This document shows, one piece after another, positions 1 through 6,543 of a stretch of DNA of 8,474 bases. Positions within the stretch are counted from its first letter, which is position 1, and each line of letters opens with the position of its first letter. Below the pieces are notes generated by a model. The model saw only the letters and a list, made by a program, of their open reading frames with translations. It did no database searches and was not told the DNA's origin. Position numbers and translations under genes: made by a program. Origin of the DNA: Candidatus Moranbacteria bacterium UBA4824 (GTDB lineage: Bacteria; Patescibacteriota; Minisyncoccia; Moranbacterales; UBA2206); NCBI GenBank assembly GCA_002400405.1, contig DHFM01000003.1, positions 1 through 8,474 of the forward strand, written 5' to 3'.

Positions 1-55
1 ATGACATTACTACTTATTTATGACAGGTCAAATTGAAAGATTACGGACATATTTT

Positions 56-83
56 TTGATCAATGCTAGGTTTTGAATATAAT
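56..83 (+). promoter_or_regulatory. Candidate sigma70-type promoter for the first small-gene pair
   Basis: A TTGATC box at 56-61 (4 of 6 to TTGACA) is followed after 16 bp by a perfect TATAAT at 78-83. Transcription would begin near 90, giving a leader of about 80 nt before the ATG at 172. No other gene, hairpin or repeat is convincing in 1-171. The short open stretches at positions 1-36 could be the tail of an upstream gene but cannot be assigned. Confidence 0.5.
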
Positions 84-160
84 TGTTCTTTGAAATCAAA
101 TAAGCCTAAAAAAAATGTAAGTGTGTGTCGGTTAATTTTTCTTAATTTAACAAATTGAAA

Positions 161-166
161 AGGAGG
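161..166 (+). promoter_or_regulatory. Strong Shine-Dalgarno site (AGGAGG)
   Basis: A perfect AGGAGG lies 5 nt before the ATG at 172 and fixes that start over the in-frame Met at codon 5. Only this gene and the next one have such a site; the larger genes in the window lack it. Confidence 0.85.
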
Positions 167-171
167 GAAAA

Positions 172-465
172 ATGACTAATGACATGAATAAAAATTTTAA
201 AATTGGCAAACCGTTAGTTTTGCCGAATAGAGCAATTATGATTCCGCTCAAAAAAATCGGCAGTTGCAAAGATTGTTTATCACTTGCAGAATTTGCTTTT
301 GAAAACAGGTGGGAAAATTGCCGTTTTCAAGGCGATTGCATTAATATGGCAATCTCAAGTAAGATAGATGGTTTTTCCTGTAGGGAGTGTCCTTTTTTTG
401 GAAAGCCAGAGAATGAAATTAAACCCTGGGAAATTAATAGATATTCTTCCTATGAAGAAGAATAA
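172..465 (+). CDS. Small six-cysteine protein of unknown function, possibly metal-binding
   Basis: I do not recognise this 97-residue protein. Its six cysteines, C32, C35, C50, C56, C70 and C73, are spaced CxxC-x14-C-x5-C-x13-CxxC. Two clean CxxC knuckles plus a central C-x5-C pair are what a small zinc-ribbon or iron-sulfur protein would show; metal binding is inferred from the spacing alone. There is no signal peptide or membrane segment, so it is probably cytoplasmic. The tail is acidic (ending YEEE). It starts 5 nt after a perfect AGGAGG and lies 40 bp upstream of a second small gene with an equally strong ribosome site, so the two are probably cotranscribed. It is a convincing gene because of the ribosome site and the ordered cysteines, but its function is open. 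Confidence 0.75.
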   Translation: MTNDMNKNFKIGKPLVLPNRAIMIPLKKIGSCKDCLSLAEFAFENRWENCRFQGDCINMAISSKIDGFSCRECPFFGKPENEIKPWEINRYSSYEEE

Positions 466-493
466 AAAAAGAGCAAATATCCAAAATTTTAAA

Positions 494-499
494 AGGAGG
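494..499 (+). promoter_or_regulatory. Strong Shine-Dalgarno site (AGGAGG)
   Basis: A perfect AGGAGG (followed by T) lies 6 nt before the ATG at 506 and decides that start. It sits in the 40-bp gap after the preceding gene, where no terminator is seen, which supports cotranscription of the pair. Confidence 0.85.
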
Positions 500-505
500 T
501 AGAAA

Positions 506-898
506 ATGGAGATATTATTCCAGTTTGCAATAGCCAGTTCTTTGATAGTTATTTTGAAAAAAATTTATGTTTTTGTTGAGTTTTGTATTATGCAAAGCAA
601 GGCAATTGAAATCGATGTAAGGCTTCAAAAAGAGCAGAAAATTGCTTCACAAATGCTGGAAAGTTTCTCGCAGGAAGAGTTTGAGAAATTTTCTCTAAGT
701 GAGGGAAAATTCAAAATCATCAATATAACTAAGGATACAAACTGTGTTAGAAAAAATTTGTTGGTTATATTTTTTGGAGAAAAAAATAAAGTCGTGAAAT
801 CTTTCTCGTTACAAGGTTTTTTTGGAAGTCAATGGGAATTGATCAGCAAAATTGATCTTTTCTCAAATCTAAAAAAATCATTGTTATTTAAAAAATAG
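506..898 (+). CDS. Hypothetical protein with hydrophobic N-terminus
   Basis: I do not recognise this 130-residue protein. Residues 1-29 are largely hydrophobic with two lysines at 18-19, which could be a membrane anchor or an uncleaved signal. They are followed by an amphipathic, charged helix-like stretch (about 30-65, rich in Lys, Glu and Gln). The C-terminal half (about 66-130) alternates hydrophobic and polar residues, as in a small beta-rich domain, and the protein ends in a lysine-rich tail. Cysteines occur at 27 and 80 but form no metal motif. A perfect AGGAGG 6 nt upstream fixes the start, and a rho-independent terminator follows 15 bp after the stop. It is probably cotranscribed with the six-cysteine gene upstream. 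The function and the membrane association are uncertain. Confidence 0.7.
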   Translation: MEILFQFAIASSLIVILKKIYVFVEFCIMQSKAIEIDVRLQKEQKIASQMLESFSQEEFEKFSLSEGKFKIINITKDTNCVRKNLLVIFFGEKNKVVKSFSLQGFFGSQWELISKIDLFSNLKKSLLFKK

Positions 899-913
899 TT
901 TTTTGCTAAAAAC

Positions 914-956
914 AAAAATCCTCGATCTTTAAATTATAAAGACGGGGATTTTTTTT
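914..956 (+). terminator. Rho-independent terminator of the small-gene pair
   Basis: The left arm at 914-931 and right arm at 937-953 pair as AAAAATCC with GGATTTTT, a T-G wobble, CG with CG, one bulged A, then TCTTTA with TAAAGA. The loop is AATTA and the structure runs into a T tract ending at 956. It separates the small genes from the RND operon promoter. Confidence 0.85.
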
Positions 957-1011
957 ATATTATTTTTAATGAAGTGTTGCAATTATTTCTTGAACTCAGG
1001 TTATGCAGGCC

Positions 1012-1040
1012 TTTACATAAAGCTAATTATCTGCTAGAAT
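1012..1040 (+). promoter_or_regulatory. Extended -10 promoter of the RND efflux operon
   Basis: TTTACA (1012-1017) and TAGAAT (1035-1040) are separated by exactly 17 bp. A TGC at 1032-1034 gives the extended -10 form TGnTAGAAT. Both boxes are 5 of 6 to consensus, making this the best promoter in the window. Transcription should start near 1047, leaving a 5' leader of about 35 nt with no clear Shine-Dalgarno site. Confidence 0.7.
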
Positions 1041-1056
1041 AATATTTCTAGAATAA
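1034..1056. promoter_or_regulatory. Candidate operator: dyad plus direct repeat over the -10 and start site
   Basis: A dyad with arms CTAGAA (1034-1039) and TTCTAG (1046-1051) overlaps the -10 box. The 9-mer CTAGAATAA occurs twice in direct orientation, at 1034-1042 and 1048-1056, 14 bp apart, and TTCTAGAA at 1047-1054 is itself a palindrome. A regulator bound here would block RNA polymerase. No regulator gene is in the window, and short AT-rich dyads also arise by chance. Confidence 0.4.
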
Positions 1057-1081
1057 CAGGTAATTTGGATAAAATAATCAT

Positions 1082-2293
1082 ATGAAAACACCAGAAGAAA
1101 TTAGAAAACATAAGAAAAAACAAAATATTGTCGCGGGAATAATCCTAATTGCGGGGACTTTTTTGGCCTATATTTTTTTTGGTCCGAAAAATCAGGAAAA
1201 CAAAGTGGAAAGTGTTCAAGAGGTGGCTTCTTTGGTCAAAGTGATGACTATATCCGAAGATTCTTCTAGGATTGCCAAATTAGAAAAAACAGTTTCTCTG
1301 AGCGCTGGTGGATCTCAAGCTCAAATTATTTCGGAATTTTCTGGAAGAATAAAAACAGTTAATTTTCAAGTGGGGGACAAAGTTAGTGAAGGACAAGTCT
1401 TGGCTGTTTTTGATCAATCAGAAAGTCAAAATTCTTTCAAAGTCTCTTTGGAGTCAGCGGAAAAAAACTATAATTTAACCCAAGATAATTTAAGCGAAAC
1501 CAAGGATTTAGTTGAAAAAAGCATTGACTTAGCTAGTCGCGCAGTTAAGATAGCTGAAATCGGAGAAGATCAAGCGAGTACAGATGACGAGAAAAAATTA
1601 GCTGAGCAAAATTTGAAAATTGCCAAAGATCAAAAAAAGCAAGCTGAGGTTTCAGCTGGAATTCAAGTTAATGGAGCCAAGATTCAATTGGAGCAATCCG
1701 CTCAAGCTCTCAAACAATCAAAAATTGCCTATGAAAAGACAATTATAAAAGCTCCAATCTCTGGGGTAATTTCTTCAAAAAAAATAAGACAAGAAGACTT
1801 TCTGAGTCCAGGGCAAGTTGTGGCGGAGGTTGTGGGAGAGGGAAAAGTTGAAGCGGTGATGTACCTTAATCAAGAAGAAATTGATCGGATAAAACTAGAT
1901 GATGATGTCGAGATATTTATCGATGGAAAAAATTATAGCGGGAAAATAGATTCATACTCAAAGATTGCTAACGAGAATAATGGTCGCTTCGAAGTAAAAA
2001 TAGTTTCTACGGATAATATATCGGGAAATGCCAACCAGACGGCGCAAGTTGTGCTGAATATTTATCTAGCAAATCAAAATTCATTTTTTGTGCCATTGGA
2101 CTCAGTTAATATAGGGCAAACTAAAAAAGAGGTCTTTATTGTATTGGACGGCAAAGCTAAGGCGAAAAATGTTGAATTGGGGAAAATAATTGGAACGCAA
2201 ATAGAAATTTTAAGTGGCCTCCAAAACGGAGATGTTTTGGTCGTTGAAAATAGTCGAAATTTGCAAGACGGACAAATAGTAAAGATAAAATAA
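1082..2293 (+). CDS. RND efflux membrane-fusion (periplasmic adaptor) protein, HlyD/AcrA type
   Basis: This 403-residue protein is the adaptor subunit of an RND export complex. A basic N-terminus precedes one membrane anchor (about 16-33), with no lipobox cysteine. The first lipoyl half-motif (about 86-110, GRIKTVNFQVGDKVSEGQ) leads into a long, Ala/Lys/Glu/Gln-rich coiled-coil hairpin (about 112-217). The second lipoyl half follows (about 220-246, with IIKAPISGVIS and SPGQ), then beta-barrel and membrane-proximal domains to the end. The length is usual for the family. At the hairpin region, R153 and I157 are spaced like the TolC-docking RxxxLxxxxxxS motif, but the Ser position is Gln164. The gene is first in a two-gene operon, with the RND pump starting one base after the stop. 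The Shine-Dalgarno signal is weak; the ATG is chosen because it precedes the basic anchor and lies about 35 nt after the predicted transcript start. The substrate cannot be told. Confidence 0.92.
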   Translation: MKTPEEIRKHKKKQNIVAGIILIAGTFLAYIFFGPKNQENKVESVQEVASLVKVMTISEDSSRIAKLEKTVSLSAGGSQAQIISEFSGRIKTVNFQVGDKVSEGQVLAVFDQSESQNSFKVSLESAEKNYNLTQDNLSETKDLVEKSIDLASRAVKIAEIGEDQASTDDEKKLAEQNLKIAKDQKKQAEVSAGIQVNGAKIQLEQSAQALKQSKIAYEKTIIKAPISGVISSKKIRQEDFLSPGQVVAEVVGEGKVEAVMYLNQEEIDRIKLDDDVEIFIDGKNYSGKIDSYSKIANENNGRFEVKIVSTDNISGNANQTAQVVLNIYLANQNSFFVPLDSVNIGQTKKEVFIVLDGKAKAKNVELGKIIGTQIEILSGLQNGDVLVVENSRNLQDGQIVKIK

Positions 2294-2294
2294 A

Positions 2295-5200
2295 ATGGAA
2301 GAAGATTTGATGCAAGAAAAAGAAAAACTTGAAAAAGAAGCTAGGGGATTTGAAAATTCTCCTTGGCTTTTTTTCGTGAGAAAAAGCAAGTTAACATATC
2401 TTGTAATTGTTTTTCTTTTAATATTTGGAATTTCTACTATTAAAACTTTACCGAAAGAACTCAATCCGGAAGTTGAAATCCCAATTGCGCTAGTTATTAC
2501 GGCGTACCCCGGAGCTTCTCCAAGCGATGTTGAAGATCAAATTACTGATAAGATAGAGAGTCAAATAGGGGATTTAGAAGGGACAAAAAAAATTACCTCC
2601 ACTTCTTCGTTGGGCATTAGCTCTATTGTAGTCGAATTTGAAGCTGGAGAGGATTTGGATACATCTTTACGAAAACTTAAGGACAAAGTTGATGAAGTGA
2701 CGGATTTGCCAGAAGATGCCACAACTCCCAGTGTCAAAGAAATTAATATAAATGATCAACCAATTATGACGGCGGCTATCTCAGGCGCCAATTATGATTT
2801 GACTGAGCTTAAGTCTTTTGCCGAAAATTTAAAAGATAATATAAAAGGAGTGCCTTTCGTTTCGGAGGTTGTAGTGGTGGGTGGAGTTGAAAAACAAATA
2901 AGGATTGATATAGATTCGCAGATTCTTTCTGATTATGGTTTTTCTCTGAGCCAGGTGATTGGGATAATTTCAGCTAATAATTTAGATTTTCCAATTGGAG
3001 AAATTGCGCTAGAAAATTCGAATTATTCAGTTCGGATGAATGGACAATTAAAGAATGTGCAAGAAATTTCTACCCTTCAAATAGGGGAAAGTTCCGGCGC
3101 GCCAATTTATCTTGAAGATGTGGCAAAAGTGACAGATACTTTCGAAAAAGTAAATTCAAAATCTAGAATTTCTACCAATAGAGGAGAATCTTTGGATGCG
3201 GTTTCAATTCAAATCTATAAAAGAACAGGCGGGGATATAATAAAAGTGGCAAGTACGGCAAGGGAAAAAATTGAAAGTGCTCGCGGGGTGGACTATCCCG
3301 AGGATGCCGAGGTGACTATCACGTTAGATTATTCTGAAATGATAAATGAGAGCATAGACACTCTAAGTAGTAATGGAATTCAAACGGTGATTCTTATTCT
3401 TGTTTTACTTTTCTTTTTTCTAGGTTTTAAGGAAGCGCTTATCGCAGGACTATCCGTGCCTTTTTCTTTTTTTGTAGCGTTTATCACAATGAGTCTTTTT
3501 GGTGAGAGTTTAAACTTCATTTCACTTTTTTCTCTGGTACTAGCACTTGGGCTTTTGGTTGATTCAGCTGTAGTAATTGTAGAAGGAATGTATGAAAAAG
3601 TTTCTGTCTTTGGTTTGTCTGGATTTCAATCAGCGGTTCTTACGATCAAAGAATATGCCGCTCCACTTCTTTCGGGAATGCTCACGACAATCGGAGCCTT
3701 TGTCCCACTTCTTTTTGTGATCGGAATTTTTGGTCAATTTATAAAAACTATTCCCGTAGTCGTTATATCAACTCTCACAGCCGCTCTGTTTGTTTCACTT
3801 ACCATTATCCCAGCTATTGGGGCGGTAGTGATGAATCCTATAATAAATGGTGAGGAAAAAAAAGGAGGGCTGGGCAAGTTGTTAGCGCGTATAAATTCAG
3901 AATTTTTCCAAAAAATTTGCCAAAAGATATCTTTTATTTGCAAGTCCAAGCCAAGAAAAAGAAGAATGGCCACCAGAGCTTTTGAAAAAATTTCAGATAA
4001 ATATTGCACTTTTATTCCAAAGATTATCTCAACTAAAAAACAAAGAATGAGATTGATTGCAGGAGTGTGGATACTACTCATCATTAGTTTTGTTTTGCCA
4101 ATAACTGGAGTTTTGAAGATGCAATCTTTTGTTCCCTCTGACGCAGAATTCTTTTTTGTCAATCTAAAAATGCCTAACGGCACAGTTTTGGAAAAAACTG
4201 ATGAGGTGGTTAGAAAAATTGAAAATATAATTAGGAAAGAACCGCAGATGGATAATTTCGTGACTAGTATTGGGGCGGGACTAGGAAGTAGCTCAGGAAT
4301 TTCTGGCGGGAATAATTCTTCTTCAAGTAACAGAGCCTTTTTGCAAGTTAATCTAACAAAAAAAGAAGAAAGAAGCGAAAAGAGCTTTGAAATTTCTAGT
4401 CGACTAAGAAAGGAACTGGAGAGCGAGATAACTGAGGGCGAAGTTCTAATTGAAGAACAAGAGTCAGGTCCTCCAACGGGAGCAGCAGTTGAAGCGAGAG
4501 TTGAAGGAGCTGATTTATTAGTGCTTAGTCAAATAGCGCTGAGTCTTAAGGAGGAATTAGAAAAAATTCCTACTGTTATTGATGCTAAAACTTCTATTAA
4601 TCAAACTTCGGGCGAATTTGTTTTTATTCCAAACAAAAAAATTATAGCGGATAATGGATTGAGCACCGCTCAGTTAGGCATGGAAATTAGGAATGGAGTG
4701 AATCGAAACACGGACGAAAATATCAAAAAAGAAGGAGAAGAAATTCTCATTAATATTGGCTTAGAAGAAGAAAATTTAAAATCAATTGAAGGACTTAAGG
4801 ATATCTCCATCATTACTCCAAAGGGAAGGAAGATGTTTATCTCAGAGTTGGGACGCATTGAATTTCAACCATCTCTAGCTTCAATTGAGCATTATGATAA
4901 GCAGAGGATGATTTCAGTCACAGCTGGAACTGACGGGGGAAATCCAACTGAAATTACAAATATATTCAAGGAAAAAATAGCAAGGATGGATATTCCCGCA
5001 GGCTATCGGGTTAATTTTGGTGGGGAATCTCAAGAACTGCAAGAAGTATTTATGGATATGTTTACCAAAATGATTATTGGAATTATTTTGATTTTATTTA
5101 TTTTGATCATTCAATTTAATTCTTATCGCCAAGTGCTAATTATTCTGTTCACTATTCCTTTGGCGATGATCGGTGTTATCTGGGGGATGACCTTAGCACG

Positions 5201-5546
5201 CCTCACTGTGGACATTCCATCCTTTATCGGAATAGTTTCTTTGGCTGGAATCGTAGTTAATAATGCGATAATTTTGATTGATGAAATTAATCGGGAGTTA
5301 TCAAAGGGAAAATATGTTATTGACGCAGTAATCAACGCTGGTCGAGTGCGACTTCGCCCCGTGTTTCTGACTACTGTTACAACAGTTTTTGGACTACTCC
5401 CGCTTTCCATTACTCAACCAGATTGGCGCAATATGGGCTTTACGATTATCTTTGGACTAACTTTTTCAACGTTTCTGACATTGGTTATTGTCCCAACACT
5501 TTATATTAGTTTTTACAAGGGTAAATTAAAAGAGGAAAATTTGTGA
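2295..5546 (+). CDS. RND-family efflux transporter (AcrB/SwrC-like permease)
   Basis: This full-length inner-membrane RND transporter of 1083 residues would work with the adaptor encoded one base upstream. The order is canonical: TM1 (about 33-50), first extracytoplasmic porter domain (51-360, with the family signature around AYPGASPSDVE at 70-80), TM2-TM6 (about 361-512), cytoplasmic linker (513-585), TM7 (about 586-605), second porter domain (606-922), and TM8-TM12 (about 923-1075). TM4 reads GLLVDSAVVIVE, with Asp423 at the AcrB Asp407 position but Ser424 at Asp408. TM10 reads GIVVNNAIILIDE, with Asn989 at the AcrB Lys940 position. The TM6-TM7 linker is long and has a basic cluster (551-557). 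Porter domain 2 has a Gly/Ser/Asn-rich loop (662-679). The Met at 2310 is an alternative start because GGAAGA lies 7 nt before it. The likely coupling is to protons; the substrate is unknown. Confidence 0.95.
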   Translation: MEEDLMQEKEKLEKEARGFENSPWLFFVRKSKLTYLVIVFLLIFGISTIKTLPKELNPEVEIPIALVITAYPGASPSDVEDQITDKIESQIGDLEGTKKITSTSSLGISSIVVEFEAGEDLDTSLRKLKDKVDEVTDLPEDATTPSVKEININDQPIMTAAISGANYDLTELKSFAENLKDNIKGVPFVSEVVVVGGVEKQIRIDIDSQILSDYGFSLSQVIGIISANNLDFPIGEIALENSNYSVRMNGQLKNVQEISTLQIGESSGAPIYLEDVAKVTDTFEKVNSKSRISTNRGESLDAVSIQIYKRTGGDIIKVASTAREKIESARGVDYPEDAEVTITLDYSEMINESIDTLSSNGIQTVILILVLLFFFLGFKEALIAGLSVPFSFFVAFITMSLFGESLNFISLFSLVLALGLLVDSAVVIVEGMYEKVSVFGLSGFQSAVLTIKEYAAPLLSGMLTTIGAFVPLLFVIGIFGQFIKTIPVVVISTLTAALFVSLTIIPAIGAVVMNPIINGEEKKGGLGKLLARINSEFFQKICQKISFICKSKPRKRRMATRAFEKISDKYCTFIPKIISTKKQRMRLIAGVWILLIISFVLPITGVLKMQSFVPSDAEFFFVNLKMPNGTVLEKTDEVVRKIENIIRKEPQMDNFVTSIGAGLGSSSGISGGNNSSSSNRAFLQVNLTKKEERSEKSFEISSRLRKELESEITEGEVLIEEQESGPPTGAAVEARVEGADLLVLSQIALSLKEELEKIPTVIDAKTSINQTSGEFVFIPNKKIIADNGLSTAQLGMEIRNGVNRNTDENIKKEGEEILINIGLEEENLKSIEGLKDISIITPKGRKMFISELGRIEFQPSLASIEHYDKQRMISVTAGTDGGNPTEITNIFKEKIARMDIPAGYRVNFGGESQELQEVFMDMFTKMIIGIILILFILIIQFNSYRQVLIILFTIPLAMIGVIWGMTLARLTVDIPSFIGIVSLAGIVVNNAIILIDEINRELSKGKYVIDAVINAGRVRLRPVFLTTVTTVFGLLPLSITQPDWRNMGFTIIFGLTFSTFLTLVIVPTLYISFYKGKLKEENL

Positions 5547-5552
5547 TATAAT
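5544..5552 (+). promoter_or_regulatory. Extended -10 promoter overlapping the RND stop codon
   Basis: TGATATAAT is a perfect extended -10 element (TGn plus TATAAT) whose TGA is the stop codon of the RND gene. No good -35 box is seen (AATTAA at 17 bp), which an extended -10 can tolerate. Transcription would start near 5559 and give a leader of about 176 nt for the SIMPL gene, containing the whole inverted-repeat structure. Confidence 0.5.
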
Positions 5553-5580
5553 AAAAGTATAATCATTAATTTTTAAATTC

Positions 5581-5733
5581 ACCCTGTTAAATAAATTTTA
5601 AAAAAATAGTAATTTTTTTAAAATTAAGATTTGAGTAATAACTTAAATAAGCGGGGATGAATAAAGTAAATTTAAAAAATTAAAACAGTAAGTTTGTTTC
5701 TCTGCAGGAGACTCAAATCTTATTTAACAGGGT
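5581..5733 (+). repeat. Interrupted inverted repeat, three-way-junction leader or MITE-like element
   Basis: The right arm (5711-5733) is the reverse complement of the left arm read in two pieces: 5581-5594 (ACCCTGTTAAATAA) pairs with 5720-5733, and 5627-5636 (AGATTTGAGT) pairs with 5711-5720; the two stems share base 5720 at the junction. The pairs are perfect. The left arm is split by a separate all-AT hairpin at 5595-5624. As RNA this predicts a three-way junction whose closing stem ends two bases before the SIMPL ATG and buries the only nearby purine run, AGGG at 5729-5732. The enclosed 5637-5710 stretch includes a possible AACTTA/TAAGTT stem and an orphan AGGAG at 5706-5710. It could be a regulatory leader or a short non-autonomous mobile element with 23-bp ends. 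No target duplication is seen at its outer edges. Confidence 0.75.
5595..5624. repeat. Perfect 13-bp all-AT hairpin
   Basis: ATTTTAAAAAAAT (5595-5607) and ATTTTTTTAAAAT (5612-5624) are exact reverse complements around the 4-nt loop AGTA. TAA flanks the unit on both sides (5592-5594 and 5625-5627). It interrupts the left arm of the larger inverted repeat exactly. It has no GC pairs, so it is not a typical terminator. Confidence 0.85.
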
Positions 5734-5735
5734 AA

Positions 5736-6530
5736 ATGGAAGAAATAAATATCAAAGAAGAATTTAATAAGAAGAAGTATAGTTTCTTTTTGATTTTGGC
5801 GGGGTTGGTTCTCATCACGGTTGTGGCGGTGGTTTCACTGGTGCGAGATAGAATTGTGAATCCGGTTCAAAATCAAGTGACGGTTTATGGGCAGGGGAAA
5901 GTGGAATATAAGCCGGACACGGCCAATGTGACGCTGGGCGTGCGAGTGGACAGAGCAGGAAGTGCTGATCAGGCATTGGAACAATTAAATGTGAAAATAA
6001 AAAAAATAAACGAGGCGGTTTTGGCTTTAGGAGTTTCAGCTGATGACATTAAAACGCAAAACTATAATTTATATCCAAATTATGATTATAAAGACGGCAC
6101 CTCAAAAGTTTCTGGATATAATGCTAGTCAAAATATTGTGATTAAGGTGAGGAAGGTTGATGAAAATTCGGAAAGCGTGAATAGTGTTGTTGCAACGGCA
6201 GGAGACAATGGCACCAATGAAATTCAGGGCGTGAACTATTATATCGATGATATTAGTGTCTTGAAGCAAAAAGCCAGAATCTTAGCACTCACCGATGCAC
6301 GCTCAAAAGCCTCAGCTTTGGCAAAAGCTGCTGGAATTAGAAAACTTGGAAAAGTTATGAGTTGGTACGAGGAAGCGCCAATGGTAACGGATAATTATGA
6401 TTATGCTAATTCGCCAATGGCGCTTGGGATGGGCGGATCCGCCGAAGTTAAATCCAGTACTCCGCCCCAAATTTCCTCTGGCACGCAAGACATTGTGGTG
6501 AATATGGGAGTAAATTTTGAAGTGAAATAG
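5736..6530 (+). CDS. SIMPL (DUF541) domain membrane-anchored protein
   Basis: This 264-residue protein has a short charged cytoplasmic N-terminus, one membrane anchor (about 16-36) and an extracytoplasmic SIMPL/DUF541 domain (about 47-262). The domain opens with VTVYGQGKVEYKPDTANVTLGV, here residues 48-69, the typical first strands of the family. Other family features are the amphipathic helix near 78-98, DDIKTQNYNLYP (103-114), the Ala-rich helix with the DARSKASALAKAAG stretch (187-200), and the closing VVNMGVNFEV strand. Family members are envelope proteins of poorly known role, linked in some bacteria to stress tolerance or signalling. The ATG lies two bases after the end of a strong inverted repeat. 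AGGG 3 nt upstream is too close to be an ideal ribosome site. The 5' third looks richer in G and C than the RND genes. The gene probably has its own promoter and is not established as part of the pump. Confidence 0.9.
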   Translation: MEEINIKEEFNKKKYSFFLILAGLVLITVVAVVSLVRDRIVNPVQNQVTVYGQGKVEYKPDTANVTLGVRVDRAGSADQALEQLNVKIKKINEAVLALGVSADDIKTQNYNLYPNYDYKDGTSKVSGYNASQNIVIKVRKVDENSESVNSVVATAGDNGTNEIQGVNYYIDDISVLKQKARILALTDARSKASALAKAAGIRKLGKVMSWYEEAPMVTDNYDYANSPMALGMGGSAEVKSSTPPQISSGTQDIVVNMGVNFEVK

Positions 6531-6543
6531 TTTTTCATTAGAA

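Noticed and set aside
3734..4183. Antisense open frame of 149 codons on the minus strand inside the RND gene
   Set aside because: It lies wholly within a clear RND coding region and has no family-like features. The other antisense frames at 2210-2464, 4670-4858, 5123-5410 and 6401-6595 are shadows of the same kind.
5544..5579. UGA read as glycine (code 25), which would extend the RND protein by about ten codons
   Set aside because: The protein already ends at a normal position after TM12. Every other gene reads well with the standard code, with no in-frame UGA.
5657..5683. Eight-codon upstream frame (MNKVNLKN) inside the SIMPL leader, preceded by GGGG
   Set aside because: The G run abuts the ATG, leaving no spacing for a ribosome site. 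So short a frame is expected by chance in AT-rich DNA.
5706..5710. AGGAG as the ribosome site for the SIMPL gene
   Set aside because: It is 25 nt from the ATG and no in-frame start codon lies 5-10 nt after it. It is recorded only as an orphan motif.
5581..5733. Inverted repeat as the RND operon's rho-independent terminator
   Set aside because: The inner hairpin is entirely AT, and the outer arms are about 75-125 nt apart with no T run after them. No convincing terminator follows the RND gene.
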